Source: Rhodovulum sulfidophilum DSM 1374
GTDB taxonomy: Bacteria > Pseudomonadota > Alphaproteobacteria > Rhodobacterales > Rhodobacteraceae
Assembly (NCBI RefSeq): GCF_001633165.1
Contig: NZ_CP015418.1
Span: 1,096,501-1,160,500 of the forward strand
Direction of reading: 5' to 3'
DNA: 64,000 nucleotides
The notes under the pieces were generated by a model, which worked only from the letters and a program-made list of their open reading frames with translations, was not told where the DNA came from and did no database searches. The position numbers and the translations under genes are program-made. Each line of letters starts with the position of its first letter. The first letter of the stretch is position 1. Below, piece after piece: positions 36,651 through 45,168 of this stretch.

Positions 36651-38489
36651 ATGTCCGATCCCGAGGCCGATATCCTGGCCAGCCTGACCCGCTATGCGCC
36701 CTTCGACATGGTGCCCGCGGCGGCGCTGGAGGTGCTGGGCGCCAGCCTGACCCGGATCGCGGCCGAGGCCGGGCGGACGCTGTCCTACGAGGGCGAGCGG
36801 CTCGAGGCGCTGCTGGTGATCGAGAGCGGCAGCGTCGAGATCGAGACCGACGGTTCGGGCCCGCTCGCCCTGCGCGGCCCCGGCGACGTGATCGGCGAAC
36901 GCGGGCTGTTGCGGCTGGGGCGGGCGACGCTGACCGCGCGGGTGGCCGAGGATGCGGTGCTGATCCGCCTGCCGAAAGAGCGGTTCTACGATCTCATCGA
37001 CGAGGTTCCGGCCTTTGCCGCCTGGTTCCAGCGCGCCTCTCCGGCGCGGCCTGCCGATAGCGGTGCCGATGCGGCGGGGCTGACCGCGCTGAAGGTCTCG
37101 GACCTGATGACCAAGGGGCCGGTCACCTGCCCGGTCGGGGCCGGGGTCCGCGACGTGGCGCGGCTGATGCGCGATAACGGGATCTCGTCGGTGATCCTGA
37201 TGGAGGGCGAGATGCCCGCTGGCATCGTCACCGTGCGCGATCTGGCCAACAAGGTGCTGGCCGAGGGGCTGGACGGCACCACGCCGGTGGCCCGGGTGAT
37301 GACCTCGGATCTCATCACCATCGCGCCCGATGCGCTGGGGCTGGATGCACTGATGCGGCTTGCCGATCACAATATCAGCCATCTGCCGGTGGCCGAGGGC
37401 GGGCGCATCGTCGGGCTGATCGGGCGCACCGATCTTTTCCGCCAGCAGGCGGCGACCGCCAGCCACATGATCGCCGATATCGTCGATGCGGGCAGCGCCG
37501 CCGAGATGGTCCGCGTCGTGGCGCAGGTGCCGAGCCTTCTGACCCAGCTTGTCAGCGCCGGGGCCGGGGCCAGCGCCATCACCCGGCGGATCACCGACAT
37601 CACCGATGCCATCACGCGGCGCCTGTTGGTCCTGGCCGAGGCCGAGCTGGGCCCGCCGCCGGTGCCCTATCTGTGGCTGGCCTGCGGCAGCCAGGGCCGG
37701 CGCGAGCAGACCGGGCAAAGCGATCAGGACAATTGCCTGATCCTCGACGATGCGGTCGAACCGGGACATGACGCCTATTTCCAGGCGCTGGCGGCCTTCG
37801 TCTCGGACGGGCTGCATGCCTGCGGCTTCGTCTATTGCCCGGGCGACATGATGGCGACCAATCCGCGCTGGCGTCAGCCGCGCCGGGTCTGGCGCGCGTA
37901 TTTCGCGGGCTGGATCGCCCAGCCCGACAATCAGGCCCAGATGCTGGCCTCGGTGATGTTCGATCTCAGGCCGATCCATGGCGAGACCGCGCTGTTTCGC
38001 GACCTGCAGGCCGAGACCCTGGCGATGGCCCGCAGGAATTCGATTTTCGTCGCGCATATGGTGTCGAACTCGCTGAAACACACGCCGCCGCTGGGGCTTC
38101 TGCGCGGCTTTGCCCTGATCCGCTCGGGCGAGCACAAGGACATGGTCGATCTGAAGCTGTCCGGCGTGGTGCCGGTGGTCGATCTGGGCCGGGTCTATGC
38201 GCTGCGGGGCGAGCTGATGGCGGTCAATACCCGCGAGCGGCTCGAGGCGGCGCGCGAGGTCGGCGTGATCTCGAAGGCGGGCGCGCATGACCTGATCGAC
38301 GCCTATGACTTCATTGCCGAGACCCGGCTTCGCCATCAGGCGGCGCAGATCCGGGCGGGCGAGAGGCCCGACAATTTCATGCCGCCCGCGCAGCTGTCCG
38401 AACTGGAACGCAACCACCTGCGCGACGCGTTCATGGTGATCAAGACAATGCAGTCCTCGGCCGGGCAGGGCCGGGGCGTGATGGGGTAG
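36651..38489 (+). CDS. cNMP-binding / CBS pair / DUF294 nucleotidyltransferase signalling protein
   Basis: A 612-residue cytosolic protein. Domain order: cyclic-nucleotide-binding-like barrel (about 15-125), two CBS repeats (about 147-206 and 212-266), DUF294 nucleotidyltransferase-like domain with GSQGRREQ (346-353) and SDQDN (D358, D360), then the DUF294 C-terminal helical domain (430-600). CBS pairs bind adenosine nucleotides and the GlnD-like domain may transfer a nucleotide. Such proteins regularly accompany VC_2705-type symporters. It begins a run of four closely spaced genes (3, 11 bp gaps, then overlap). Reaction and target unknown. Confidence 0.88.
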   Translation: MSDPEADILASLTRYAPFDMVPAAALEVLGASLTRIAAEAGRTLSYEGERLEALLVIESGSVEIETDGSGPLALRGPGDVIGERGLLRLGRATLTARVAEDAVLIRLPKERFYDLIDEVPAFAAWFQRASPARPADSGADAAGLTALKVSDLMTKGPVTCPVGAGVRDVARLMRDNGISSVILMEGEMPAGIVTVRDLANKVLAEGLDGTTPVARVMTSDLITIAPDALGLDALMRLADHNISHLPVAEGGRIVGLIGRTDLFRQQAATASHMIADIVDAGSAAEMVRVVAQVPSLLTQLVSAGAGASAITRRITDITDAITRRLLVLAEAELGPPPVPYLWLACGSQGRREQTGQSDQDNCLILDDAVEPGHDAYFQALAAFVSDGLHACGFVYCPGDMMATNPRWRQPRRVWRAYFAGWIAQPDNQAQMLASVMFDLRPIHGETALFRDLQAETLAMARRNSIFVAHMVSNSLKHTPPLGLLRGFALIRSGEHKDMVDLKLSGVVPVVDLGRVYALRGELMAVNTRERLEAAREVGVISKAGAHDLIDAYDFIAETRLRHQAAQIRAGERPDNFMPPAQLSELERNHLRDAFMVIKTMQSSAGQGRGVMG

Positions 38490-38492
38490 GCC

Positions 38493-39005
38493 ATGTATAT
38501 CGAACTGATCGCGATCATCGTTGCCGGGATCGGCGCGGGCGGGCTGGTGCTGGTGGTGAACCGGCTGACCGGCCGCCGCCTGCCGCGCTTTGCGGTGCCG
38601 CTGGCGGCGGCGGTGGCGATGTTCGCCTATGCGCTCTGGTCCGAATACACCTGGGGCGCGCGCACCGTGGCCAGCCTGCCCGAGGGCGTGGTCGAGGTCA
38701 CCCATGTCGATCAGGCCATCCCCTGGAAGCCCTGGACGCTGCTGGCGCCGGTCACCACGCGGGTGATGGCCGCCAATCGGATCGGGGTGCAGTCGCGGCC
38801 CGACGCGCCCGAGGTCCGGCTGGTCGAGCTGTACCTGCTGGCGCGCTGGCATTCCGCGCGCACGGTCATGGTGCTGATCGACTGCGCCGCGCCCGCCCGG
38901 GCCGATGCGACCGACGCGGCGCTGACCGATCCGTCCGTGGCCGATTGGCAGCCGCTCGGACCCGCCGATCCGCTGCTGCGTGCGGTCTGCGTGCCGCCGG
39001 AGTAA
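38493..39005 (+). CDS. Small membrane protein of unknown function
   Basis: A 170-residue protein, 3 bp after the CBS gene. Two N-terminal hydrophobic helices (about 3-24 and 33-52) precede a soluble domain of about 115 residues (HVDQAIPWKPWTLLAPVTTR; VRLVELYLLARWHSARTVMV). The soluble part contains a cysteine pair region (IDCAAP, RAVCVPPE). No family recognised. Tight spacing implies co-translation with the nucleotidyltransferase and response regulator. Confidence 0.75.
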   Translation: MYIELIAIIVAGIGAGGLVLVVNRLTGRRLPRFAVPLAAAVAMFAYALWSEYTWGARTVASLPEGVVEVTHVDQAIPWKPWTLLAPVTTRVMAANRIGVQSRPDAPEVRLVELYLLARWHSARTVMVLIDCAAPARADATDAALTDPSVADWQPLGPADPLLRAVCVPPE

Positions 39006-39016
39006 GGAGCGGGGGC

Positions 39017-39400
39017 ATGGGCGAAAAGTCGGTTCTGCTGGTCGAGGACGAGGATGGCATCGCGCTGGCGCTGGAATTCCTGATCTCGCGGCAGGGCTAC
39101 GACACCCGCCGCGTCACCGATGGCGATGCCGCGCTGAGGGCGATGGAGGAGGACCGCCCCGATCTGGTGGTGCTCGACGTGATGCTGCCCGAGCGGTCGG
39201 GCTACGAGGTCTGCCAGATCATGCGGCAGGATGAGGGCCTGAAACATGTTAAGGTCCTGATGATGACAGCGCGCGGTGGAGAGGTCGAGCGGCGCAAGGG
39301 GCTGGCACTGGGGGCCGATGCGTTCCTGACGAAACCCTTCGCGACCGCGGATCTGACGGCCCAGATCCGCGCGTTGCTGGGGGGAGACATGGATGCATGA
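39017..39400 (+). CDS. Single-domain response regulator
   Basis: A 127-residue CheY-like receiver without output domain. Acidic pair near residues 10-12 (VEDED), phospho-acceptor Asp54 (LVVLDVMLP), Thr84 (MMTAR) and Lys106 (FLTKPF) are all present. ATG at 39017 follows GGAG. The stop overlaps the start of the sensor/exonuclease gene by 8 bp. It could be phosphorylated by a distant kinase, since the neighbouring kinase-like protein lacks the histidine. Confidence 0.88.
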   Translation: MGEKSVLLVEDEDGIALALEFLISRQGYDTRRVTDGDAALRAMEEDRPDLVVLDVMLPERSGYEVCQIMRQDEGLKHVKVLMMTARGGEVERRKGLALGADAFLTKPFATADLTAQIRALLGGDMDA

Positions 39401-41450
39401 GCGATTGGGGCTGAGACTTCGGTTTGCGCTGTTCTTCGCGGCGCTGGCTCTGGGCGGCATGGCGGTGCTGGTGCTGGGCCTGTGGTTCGGCCATGCCCGC
39501 GCGGGCGGTCCGCTCGACGGCTATGTGATCGCGGGCATGGTGGCAGGCTGCGGGCTGCTGGGGCTTGCGGCCTGGATCGGGCTGTTGTTCGACGCGAATG
39601 TCGCCCGGCCGATCCAGGCGCTGGCCGCCGATCTGCAGACCCGGGCCGGGGTCGATGTCGCGGCCGATATCGACGAGGCGCCCGCGCGCTATCTGGGCGC
39701 GCTCGCGCCCGCCGCCAATGCGATCCACGACGCACTGGCCGCCACCCGTGACGCCCAGGCCCGCGCCGTGGCCGAGCGCACTGCCGCGCTGAACCGCGAG
39801 AAGGCGATCTTCGAGGCGTTGTTGCGCGATCTTGCCGAGGGCGTGGTGGTGGCCACGCCCGATCACCGGATCATGCTGTATAACCGCGCCGCGCTCGGGC
39901 TGCTGGGCGATCTGGGGCTCGACCGGCCGCTGACCGCCGTTCTCCGGCCCGAGCCGCTGACCCATGCGCTCGACCGGATGGGCGCGCGGGCCGCCCGTGG
40001 CGAGGCCGAGGCGGAACGCTTCCTGGCCGCCACCGCCAGCGGCGAGCGTTTCCTGATGGCGCGGGTCAGCCCGGTCGCGGTCGCGGGCCGGCGCGCGGGC
40101 TATGTGCTGATCTTCCATGACGCGACCGAGGATCTCGAGGCGCATGCCGAGCTCGACCACCTGTTCAACACCATGCTCGAGGGGATAAGGCGGCCGACCG
40201 CCGCCATCGGGGCGCTGTTCGATGCCATCGAAGCCGATCCCGACATGGGCGACGAGATGCGGTCGGCCTTCTTCGCCCGGCTTCGCGGCGAACAGGCGAT
40301 GCTGGTCGACCGGATGAACCAGGTCGCCGACCGCTACGGCACCGCCACCACCCGGCGCTGGCCGATGCCTGCCGTCGCCTCCGACGACATCTTCGATGCG
40401 CTGACCGCGCGGCTGCCCGGCGATCTGCGTTTCGAGGGCGCGCGCCAGTTCGTCCGCTGCGACGGTTTCGCGATTTCCGAGCTGTTGGCCCGGGTGATCG
40501 AGGGGCTGCGCGGCGATGACCGGCGCGACGGTTTCGTCCTGCGGGCGGTGCCCGAGGGTCCCGAGGTCTGTCTTGAACTGCATTGGCGCGGCCCGCCTGT
40601 CAGCGACGGGCAGATCGACCGCTGGCTTTCGGCGCCGCTCTCGGCGGGCTATGGCGAATATCTCGGCCGCGACGCGCTGGAAGGCCATGGCACCGAGCTT
40701 TGGGCCGAGCCGACCGAGACCGGCCACCGTCTGCTGCTGCCGCTGGCCGCCGCCGCCGCGCCGCTGCTGACGCCGGCCGATCCGCGTCCGGAGTTCTATG
40801 ACTTCTCTTTGCCGCCGCCCGCTGCGGGCGCGCTGGCCGACCGGCCTCTCGGCGACCTGAGCTTCGTCGTCTTCGACACCGAGACCACCGGGCTCGCGCC
40901 GCGCCAGGGCGACGAGATCGTGCAGATCGCCGGGGTGCGCATCGTCAATGGCCGCATCCTGCGCGGCGAGGTCTTCGACACCCTGGTCAATCCGGGGCGG
41001 CATATTCCGGCGGCCTCGACCGCGGTCCATGGCATCGATGACGCGACTGTGCGCGGCAGTCCGGACGTGATCGCGGCGGGGCGACGGTTTCATGCCTTCT
41101 GCGAGGGCGCGGTGCTGGTCGCCCATAACGCCGCCTTCGACATGACCTTCCTGAAGATGAAGGAAGACCGGCTGGGGCTTCGCTTCGACCATCCCGTGCT
41201 GTGCACCGTGCTGCTTTCGGCCGCGCTTTACCCGCATGCCGAGGATCACACCCTCGACGCGCTGGCCTGCCGCTTCGGGGTGCGGCTCGAGGCCGAGCAT
41301 CGCCATACCGCGCTGGGCGATGCGATGGCGACGGCCGAGGTGTTCCGGCAGATGCTGGGGATGCTGCAGGTGTCGGGGGTGCGGACGCTGGGCGAAGCGG
41401 TGGCGCGGTCCAACGAGATGCATGGCATCCGCCGCGCCCAGAGTTACTGA
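39393..41450 (+). CDS. Membrane sensor pseudo-kinase fused to a DEDDh 3'-5' exonuclease
   Basis: A 685-residue protein. Two membrane helices (about 9-32 and 44-66), a HAMP-like helix to about 135, a PAS domain (about 140-245), a DHp-like region (LDHLFNTMLEGIRRPTAAIG, 255-273) in which the phospho-His is absent, and a degenerate ATPase-like part (about 330-460). Residues 489-655 are a DnaQ/PolC-type exonuclease with full DEDDh residues: D495 and E497 (FDTETTG), D583 (HNAAFDM), H638 and D643 (HRHTALGDA). The exonuclease is cytosolic and may be gated by the sensor part. Last gene of the four-gene run; its 3' end overlaps a convergent glycosyltransferase by 7 bp. Confidence 0.88.
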   Translation: MHERLGLRLRFALFFAALALGGMAVLVLGLWFGHARAGGPLDGYVIAGMVAGCGLLGLAAWIGLLFDANVARPIQALAADLQTRAGVDVAADIDEAPARYLGALAPAANAIHDALAATRDAQARAVAERTAALNREKAIFEALLRDLAEGVVVATPDHRIMLYNRAALGLLGDLGLDRPLTAVLRPEPLTHALDRMGARAARGEAEAERFLAATASGERFLMARVSPVAVAGRRAGYVLIFHDATEDLEAHAELDHLFNTMLEGIRRPTAAIGALFDAIEADPDMGDEMRSAFFARLRGEQAMLVDRMNQVADRYGTATTRRWPMPAVASDDIFDALTARLPGDLRFEGARQFVRCDGFAISELLARVIEGLRGDDRRDGFVLRAVPEGPEVCLELHWRGPPVSDGQIDRWLSAPLSAGYGEYLGRDALEGHGTELWAEPTETGHRLLLPLAAAAAPLLTPADPRPEFYDFSLPPPAAGALADRPLGDLSFVVFDTETTGLAPRQGDEIVQIAGVRIVNGRILRGEVFDTLVNPGRHIPAASTAVHGIDDATVRGSPDVIAAGRRFHAFCEGAVLVAHNAAFDMTFLKMKEDRLGLRFDHPVLCTVLLSAALYPHAEDHTLDALACRFGVRLEAEHRHTALGDAMATAEVFRQMLGMLQVSGVRTLGEAVARSNEMHGIRRAQSY

Positions 41451-42688
41451 CCGGGCAGGCCCCGTCCTTCGATCACCGCCCGGAAGAAGGCCTCGCGCCT
41501 GGGATGGAGCACGCTCTGGGCGTAATGCGCGGCGGCATGATCGCGGGCGCGCCCGCCCATGGCGCGCGATGCGGCGGGCTCGGCCAGAACGGCGGCGATG
41601 CCGCGGGCGATCTCGCCCGGGGTCTCGAAATCGACGAAGCGGGCGGCGTCGGGCGGCACCGCCTCGCGCACCGGTGCGGTATCCGACACCACCAGGGGGC
41701 AGGCGGCGGCCATCGCGTCGAGCAGCGACCAGGACAGCACGAAGGGCCGGGTCAGGTAGACATGCGCGTCCGAGCGCCGCAGGAGCGCCCGGTAGCGTTG
41801 GGGTGGAAGCCGTCCGGTGAAATGCAGCCGCGCCATGTCGAAATCATGCGCGGCCAGGGCGCGGGCCTTCCAGCTTTCGCCCTCGGGCAGGCGCCCGCCA
41901 TAATGCACCGAATCCTCGCCCGCCACGACCGCATGGATCCGGGCATCCTCGGCCTGCAGCTTGGCCAGATCGGCCATGAACTGGGGAAAGCCGCGCATCG
42001 GCTCCATCCCCCGCGTGGCATAGGTGACCAGAGGCGCGGTCTCGGGCAGGCCGTCCAGCGTGAAGGGCGGCATGTCGGGGGGCGGATGGACCAGCGCGTC
42101 GATGTCGACCCCGTCATGGATCACGGTCGCGCGCGCCGCGAGCCAGTCGGGCAGCTGGTCGCGCTGGAACGCCGTCGGGACCAGGATCGCATCCGCCCCC
42201 TGCAGGTCCAGCAGGAAGGGCAGGTTGCGGCAAAGCGCGGCGGCATGGCGGTCCTCGGCCGACTCGCCGGTTTCCGAGGCCATGTCGACCGGCGGGTAAT
42301 TGTACCACCATTCAATATAGGGCACGAAGCGGGCTTCGGGCCAGACCGCCCGTGCGAAGCTGCCCGAGCCCCAGCCCGAATGCGCGACCACCAGATCGGG
42401 GGCAAAGCCCTGTCGGCGCAGCCGGATCGCCGCCCGGGCCAGGCCCTGCCCGTTCAGAACCGCGCGTTCTGTTCCGTGCAGGTAGCGATGCGTGGCCGGG
42501 GCGACATCGCGGTGGCGGGCATAGCCCATCACCCGAAGCCCGGTTTCGGGAAGGCGCACCAGCCGGTCGCGGGGAAAGGCTTCGGCGGCGGTGGCGAAGA
42601 CCACCTCCCAGCCGCGCGCGGCCATATAGCCGGCGATGCCGCCGAACTGGGCCGGGAAATTCTCATGCGCGAAAAGGACGGATGGCAT
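41444..42688 (-). CDS. Glycosyltransferase family 4-like protein
   Basis: A 414-residue GT-B enzyme. The N-terminal half starts VLFAHENFPAQFGGIAGYMA with a Rossmann pattern. The C-terminal half has VIHDGVDIDAL, then LRRSDAHVYLTRPFVLSWSL (the loop carrying a nucleotide-sugar site) and PLVVSDTAPVREAVPPDAA. It probably transfers a sugar to a lipid- or polysaccharide acceptor. Only a weak ribosome site precedes the ATG. Convergent with the exonuclease gene; no other polysaccharide genes nearby, so acceptor unknown. Confidence 0.85.
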   Translation of the reverse strand: MPSVLFAHENFPAQFGGIAGYMAARGWEVVFATAAEAFPRDRLVRLPETGLRVMGYARHRDVAPATHRYLHGTERAVLNGQGLARAAIRLRRQGFAPDLVVAHSGWGSGSFARAVWPEARFVPYIEWWYNYPPVDMASETGESAEDRHAAALCRNLPFLLDLQGADAILVPTAFQRDQLPDWLAARATVIHDGVDIDALVHPPPDMPPFTLDGLPETAPLVTYATRGMEPMRGFPQFMADLAKLQAEDARIHAVVAGEDSVHYGGRLPEGESWKARALAAHDFDMARLHFTGRLPPQRYRALLRRSDAHVYLTRPFVLSWSLLDAMAAACPLVVSDTAPVREAVPPDAARFVDFETPGEIARGIAAVLAEPAASRAMGGRARDHAAAHYAQSVLHPRREAFFRAVIEGRGLPGQ

Positions 42689-43223
42689 CGGATCAAGCTT
42701 CGGTCAGCGCTGCGGCAAAGTCCAGCGCGTCCGGGCGTTGCCGATCATCGGGGTCGGCCTTGGCAGGCTTCGCGCGGCGACTGGCCTGCCCGGGAAAGGA
42801 TGGAGCGCCGCAGCGAAATCGACGGGGTCCATGCGCTGGATTGCCCTGCCGATCCGGTTTTCCGGAAACCGCGGCCCGGGCAGGCCCTCGTGGGCCTTCG
42901 GTCCCTGACCCGGATGGCGGGCCGGCTGGCCCTGACGCCGCTTGTGTCCCTTCTTTGGCGGCCTCCGGTTCCGGCCGCGCAGGGCGATGCGGATCGCCGC
43001 TGTGTCCATGCCGAGCGGGAGGGCGGCTTCCGGCGTCATTTCTCGTCTGCGTCCGGGCCGATGCGGGTCCTGCCCGAAGGGCCCTGCCGCCCGGGCGGGG
43101 CTGTGGCCGAGCTTTCGCAGTTCGGAGCCCGGGGGCGCTGCTCCTGCCCCTGGCCGACGGCAGATGCGGCCAGAGCCTCGGGACGCCGGCATCCTCGCCG
43201 AGCGTTGCGACCTTCGGCGGTTC
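42689..43223. other. Region without a recognisable gene
   Basis: 535 bp, high GC. Open frames on both strands are Arg/Pro/Ala-rich and resemble no family. Possibly eroded sequence. No tRNA, repeat or IS end seen. Confidence 0.45.
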
Positions 43224-43700
43224 TCAGGATGCGAGCTCGATCGCGATCGAGCGCAATGCGCGCTTGATCGCGTTGCGATCCGCATCGGGAAGCGTGCTGA
43301 GCAGAAGGGCGATCTTGCGGATCGGGTCGAGTTCCAGCGCGCTCCGGCCCGCGTCGGTCAGCGAGATGATCGCGCTGCGGGCGTCTCGCGGATGGCAGCG
43401 CTGGCGCACCAGACCGCGGTCGCGCATGGTTCTGACCGCCCGGCTGACCGGCGCATGCGTCAGCCCGAGAAAGCTCGTGATCAGGGTCAGCGTGCAGCGG
43501 TCTTCGGCAAAGCCGTCGAGATAGCGCAGGATCGACCATTGCAGCGGCTGGATCTCGCTGGAGTTCCTCGTGTCATAGGCCCCGCGCACGATCCGCTCCA
43601 TCAGAACGGCCGCAGCGAGGTCGCTTCTGGCGAAGGCTTCCAGCTGTCCTCCGGTCATGTCGGTTCCGGCTGATGGCGACGAATCCCGCGACGTTTCCAT
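43224..43700 (-). CDS. MarR-family transcriptional regulator
   Basis: A 158-residue regulator. Winged helix-turn-helix: LITSFLGLTHAPVSRAVRTM (recognition helix) then RGLVRQRCHPRDARSAIISL (wing), followed by LTDAGRSALE, the usual MarR order. N-terminal helix YDTRNSSEIQPLQWSILRYL. I chose the ATG at 43700; a second ATG at 43658 would drop 14 residues, and the frame stays open for 86 codons further upstream with no homology. MarR proteins usually respond to phenolic or other small ligands. Target unknown; flanked by gene-free stretches. Confidence 0.85.
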   Translation of the reverse strand: METSRDSSPSAGTDMTGGQLEAFARSDLAAAVLMERIVRGAYDTRNSSEIQPLQWSILRYLDGFAEDRCTLTLITSFLGLTHAPVSRAVRTMRDRGLVRQRCHPRDARSAIISLTDAGRSALELDPIRKIALLLSTLPDADRNAIKRALRSIAIELAS

Positions 43701-44098
43701 CCCGCTTTCAAACTGACGATATTCCTGTTGCTGATCCGGAACGCTGCCCGGCAGGGAGGGGTTCGTCAATATGCCAGGTCGGACAGCGGCCAGTGACGCA
43801 GCGCTGTTTTGGCCGCGCGGCGGGCATCGAGGGCCGCATGCGGTTGTTCGCGGCGCCTTGCTTTCAGGGCAGGCGAGGCGGCGGCCGGTCTCGTCGCGGA
43901 TCGCTTCGGAGATGTTCGTGGTCCGACGTCTGCGCTTGTCCGGGGGCGGCTCCGGCATGTCCCTGCTGTGGGGCCTGCGCCCTTGGACCCCTTGCCCGAC
44001 CGTCGGAGACCGGACCGGAAGTGGCCGGCTTCAGGGCGTTGCGCCTGCCCTTGGTGCCCGGATGATAGGGCGGCCGCGGGGACGCTGGCGGCGGTTAT
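43701..44098. other. Region without a recognisable gene
   Basis: 398 bp, GC-rich. It should contain the marR promoter at its left end. Open frames here lack ribosome sites and family resemblance. Confidence 0.45.
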
Positions 44099-44905
44099 TC
44101 AGGCGAGGCTGTCGAGCAGCAGCCGGTCGGCGGCCTCGAACGCGCTGGGCAGATCGGCGGCGCGGTCATCGACCGGGATCTGGCGGGCCACTTCGGGACT
44201 GGTCGACAGGATCGTGCCGCAGAGCAGCACCCGGAGCCGGGGCAGCGCGGTCCGGAGGTCTGCCAGCAACTGCATCAGCGGCGGCGCCGAGCGGCGGCTG
44301 GAGACGGACAGGCCCAGCAGCGGCACCTGGGACCGGGTGAGATCGGCGAGCAGGCGGTCGGGCGGCTCGGACAGCGACAGATCGATTTCCCAGCCCCGTT
44401 CACGGAAGGCATCGGCAGCCACGATCACGCCGAATGTGTGGGTCTCGGTCTCGGGCGTGGCGAAGATCGCGCGCCGTACCGGGTCGGGCCGGCGGGGACC
44501 GGCCTCGGCCCTGAGCAGTCGCAACAGCCGCTGCAGGCGGCCGACCGCCTGACCGACCTCGATGAAGCTGACCTCGTCGCTTTCCCAGCGCCGTCCCATC
44601 AGCCGCGCGGCCTCGGGCAGCAGGCCCTCGGCGATCCAGGTCTTGTCGCGCCCCCGGGCCAGATGGTCGTCGACGATCCGGCGCGCCTGCTCGAGGCTGC
44701 CGGTCGCGAGGGCGGTGCACAGCGCCTCGATCTCGGCGGGGGCGGGCGGCTCGGGCAGGGGCGCGCGTCGGCCGGGCAGGCGGGCGACGCGCATCAGCGC
44801 CTCTTGCGCGACGCGGCGCAGGTTGGCTTCGGGCAGGGGGCGGGAGATCACGTCGCCGATCGGCACGGGAAAGGCTTCGGCCGGCTGGCGCTGGTCGGAG
44901 TCCAT
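44099..44905 (-). CDS. AerR/PpaA-like B12-binding-domain protein (second copy)
   Basis: A 268-residue cytosolic protein. The N-terminal half has the four-helix cap typical of cobalamin-binding modules: EGLLPEAARLMGRRWESDEV then SFIEVGQAVGRLQRLLRLLR. The C-terminal half is a Rossmann-like B12 domain with ETHTFG, equivalent to the DxHxxG base-off motif (His retained), then LLGLSVSSRRSAPPLMQLL and LRVLLCGTIL. The overall layout matches AerR at 51.6-52.4 kb. AerR/PpaA proteins use cobalamin as light sensor and antagonise PpsR. Position within the photosynthesis neighbourhood supports a related sensor role. Divergent from the DUF808 gene. Confidence 0.8.
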   Translation of the reverse strand: MDSDQRQPAEAFPVPIGDVISRPLPEANLRRVAQEALMRVARLPGRRAPLPEPPAPAEIEALCTALATGSLEQARRIVDDHLARGRDKTWIAEGLLPEAARLMGRRWESDEVSFIEVGQAVGRLQRLLRLLRAEAGPRRPDPVRRAIFATPETETHTFGVIVAADAFRERGWEIDLSLSEPPDRLLADLTRSQVPLLGLSVSSRRSAPPLMQLLADLRTALPRLRVLLCGTILSTSPEVARQIPVDDRAADLPSAFEAADRLLLDSLA

Positions 44906-45168
44906 TGTCTTCTCCCTGATCGTCCCGGTTCGTGATCTGAGCAGATCGCGTCGCGGTTTTTGTTAGACTTTGTTCAAGTCAACGGCAATGGAGGCGGTTG
45001 CGTCAACGCGAAACTTTGCCACTACGGGTAGTTGGCGGTTCCGGGCCGCGCGCGCCCGGTCCCGGGAGGATGCGGGGCGCAGATTGTCGCCCGGCCTTTG
45101 CCGCGACGCGGCGGCGCGCTAGTCTTGCGTCGCACGTGCAAGGACAAGAGACGGGGCAGGCAGAGGCA

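Noticed and set aside
36411..38852. Long minus-strand frame opposite the CBS/nucleotidyltransferase gene
   Set aside because: A shadow of the high-GC coding strand without domain resemblance.
44941..44990. Possible PpsR site or promoter upstream of the second AerR-like gene
   Set aside because: The T-rich stretch has TGT motifs but no TGT-N12-ACA, and no -35/-10 pair with correct spacing.
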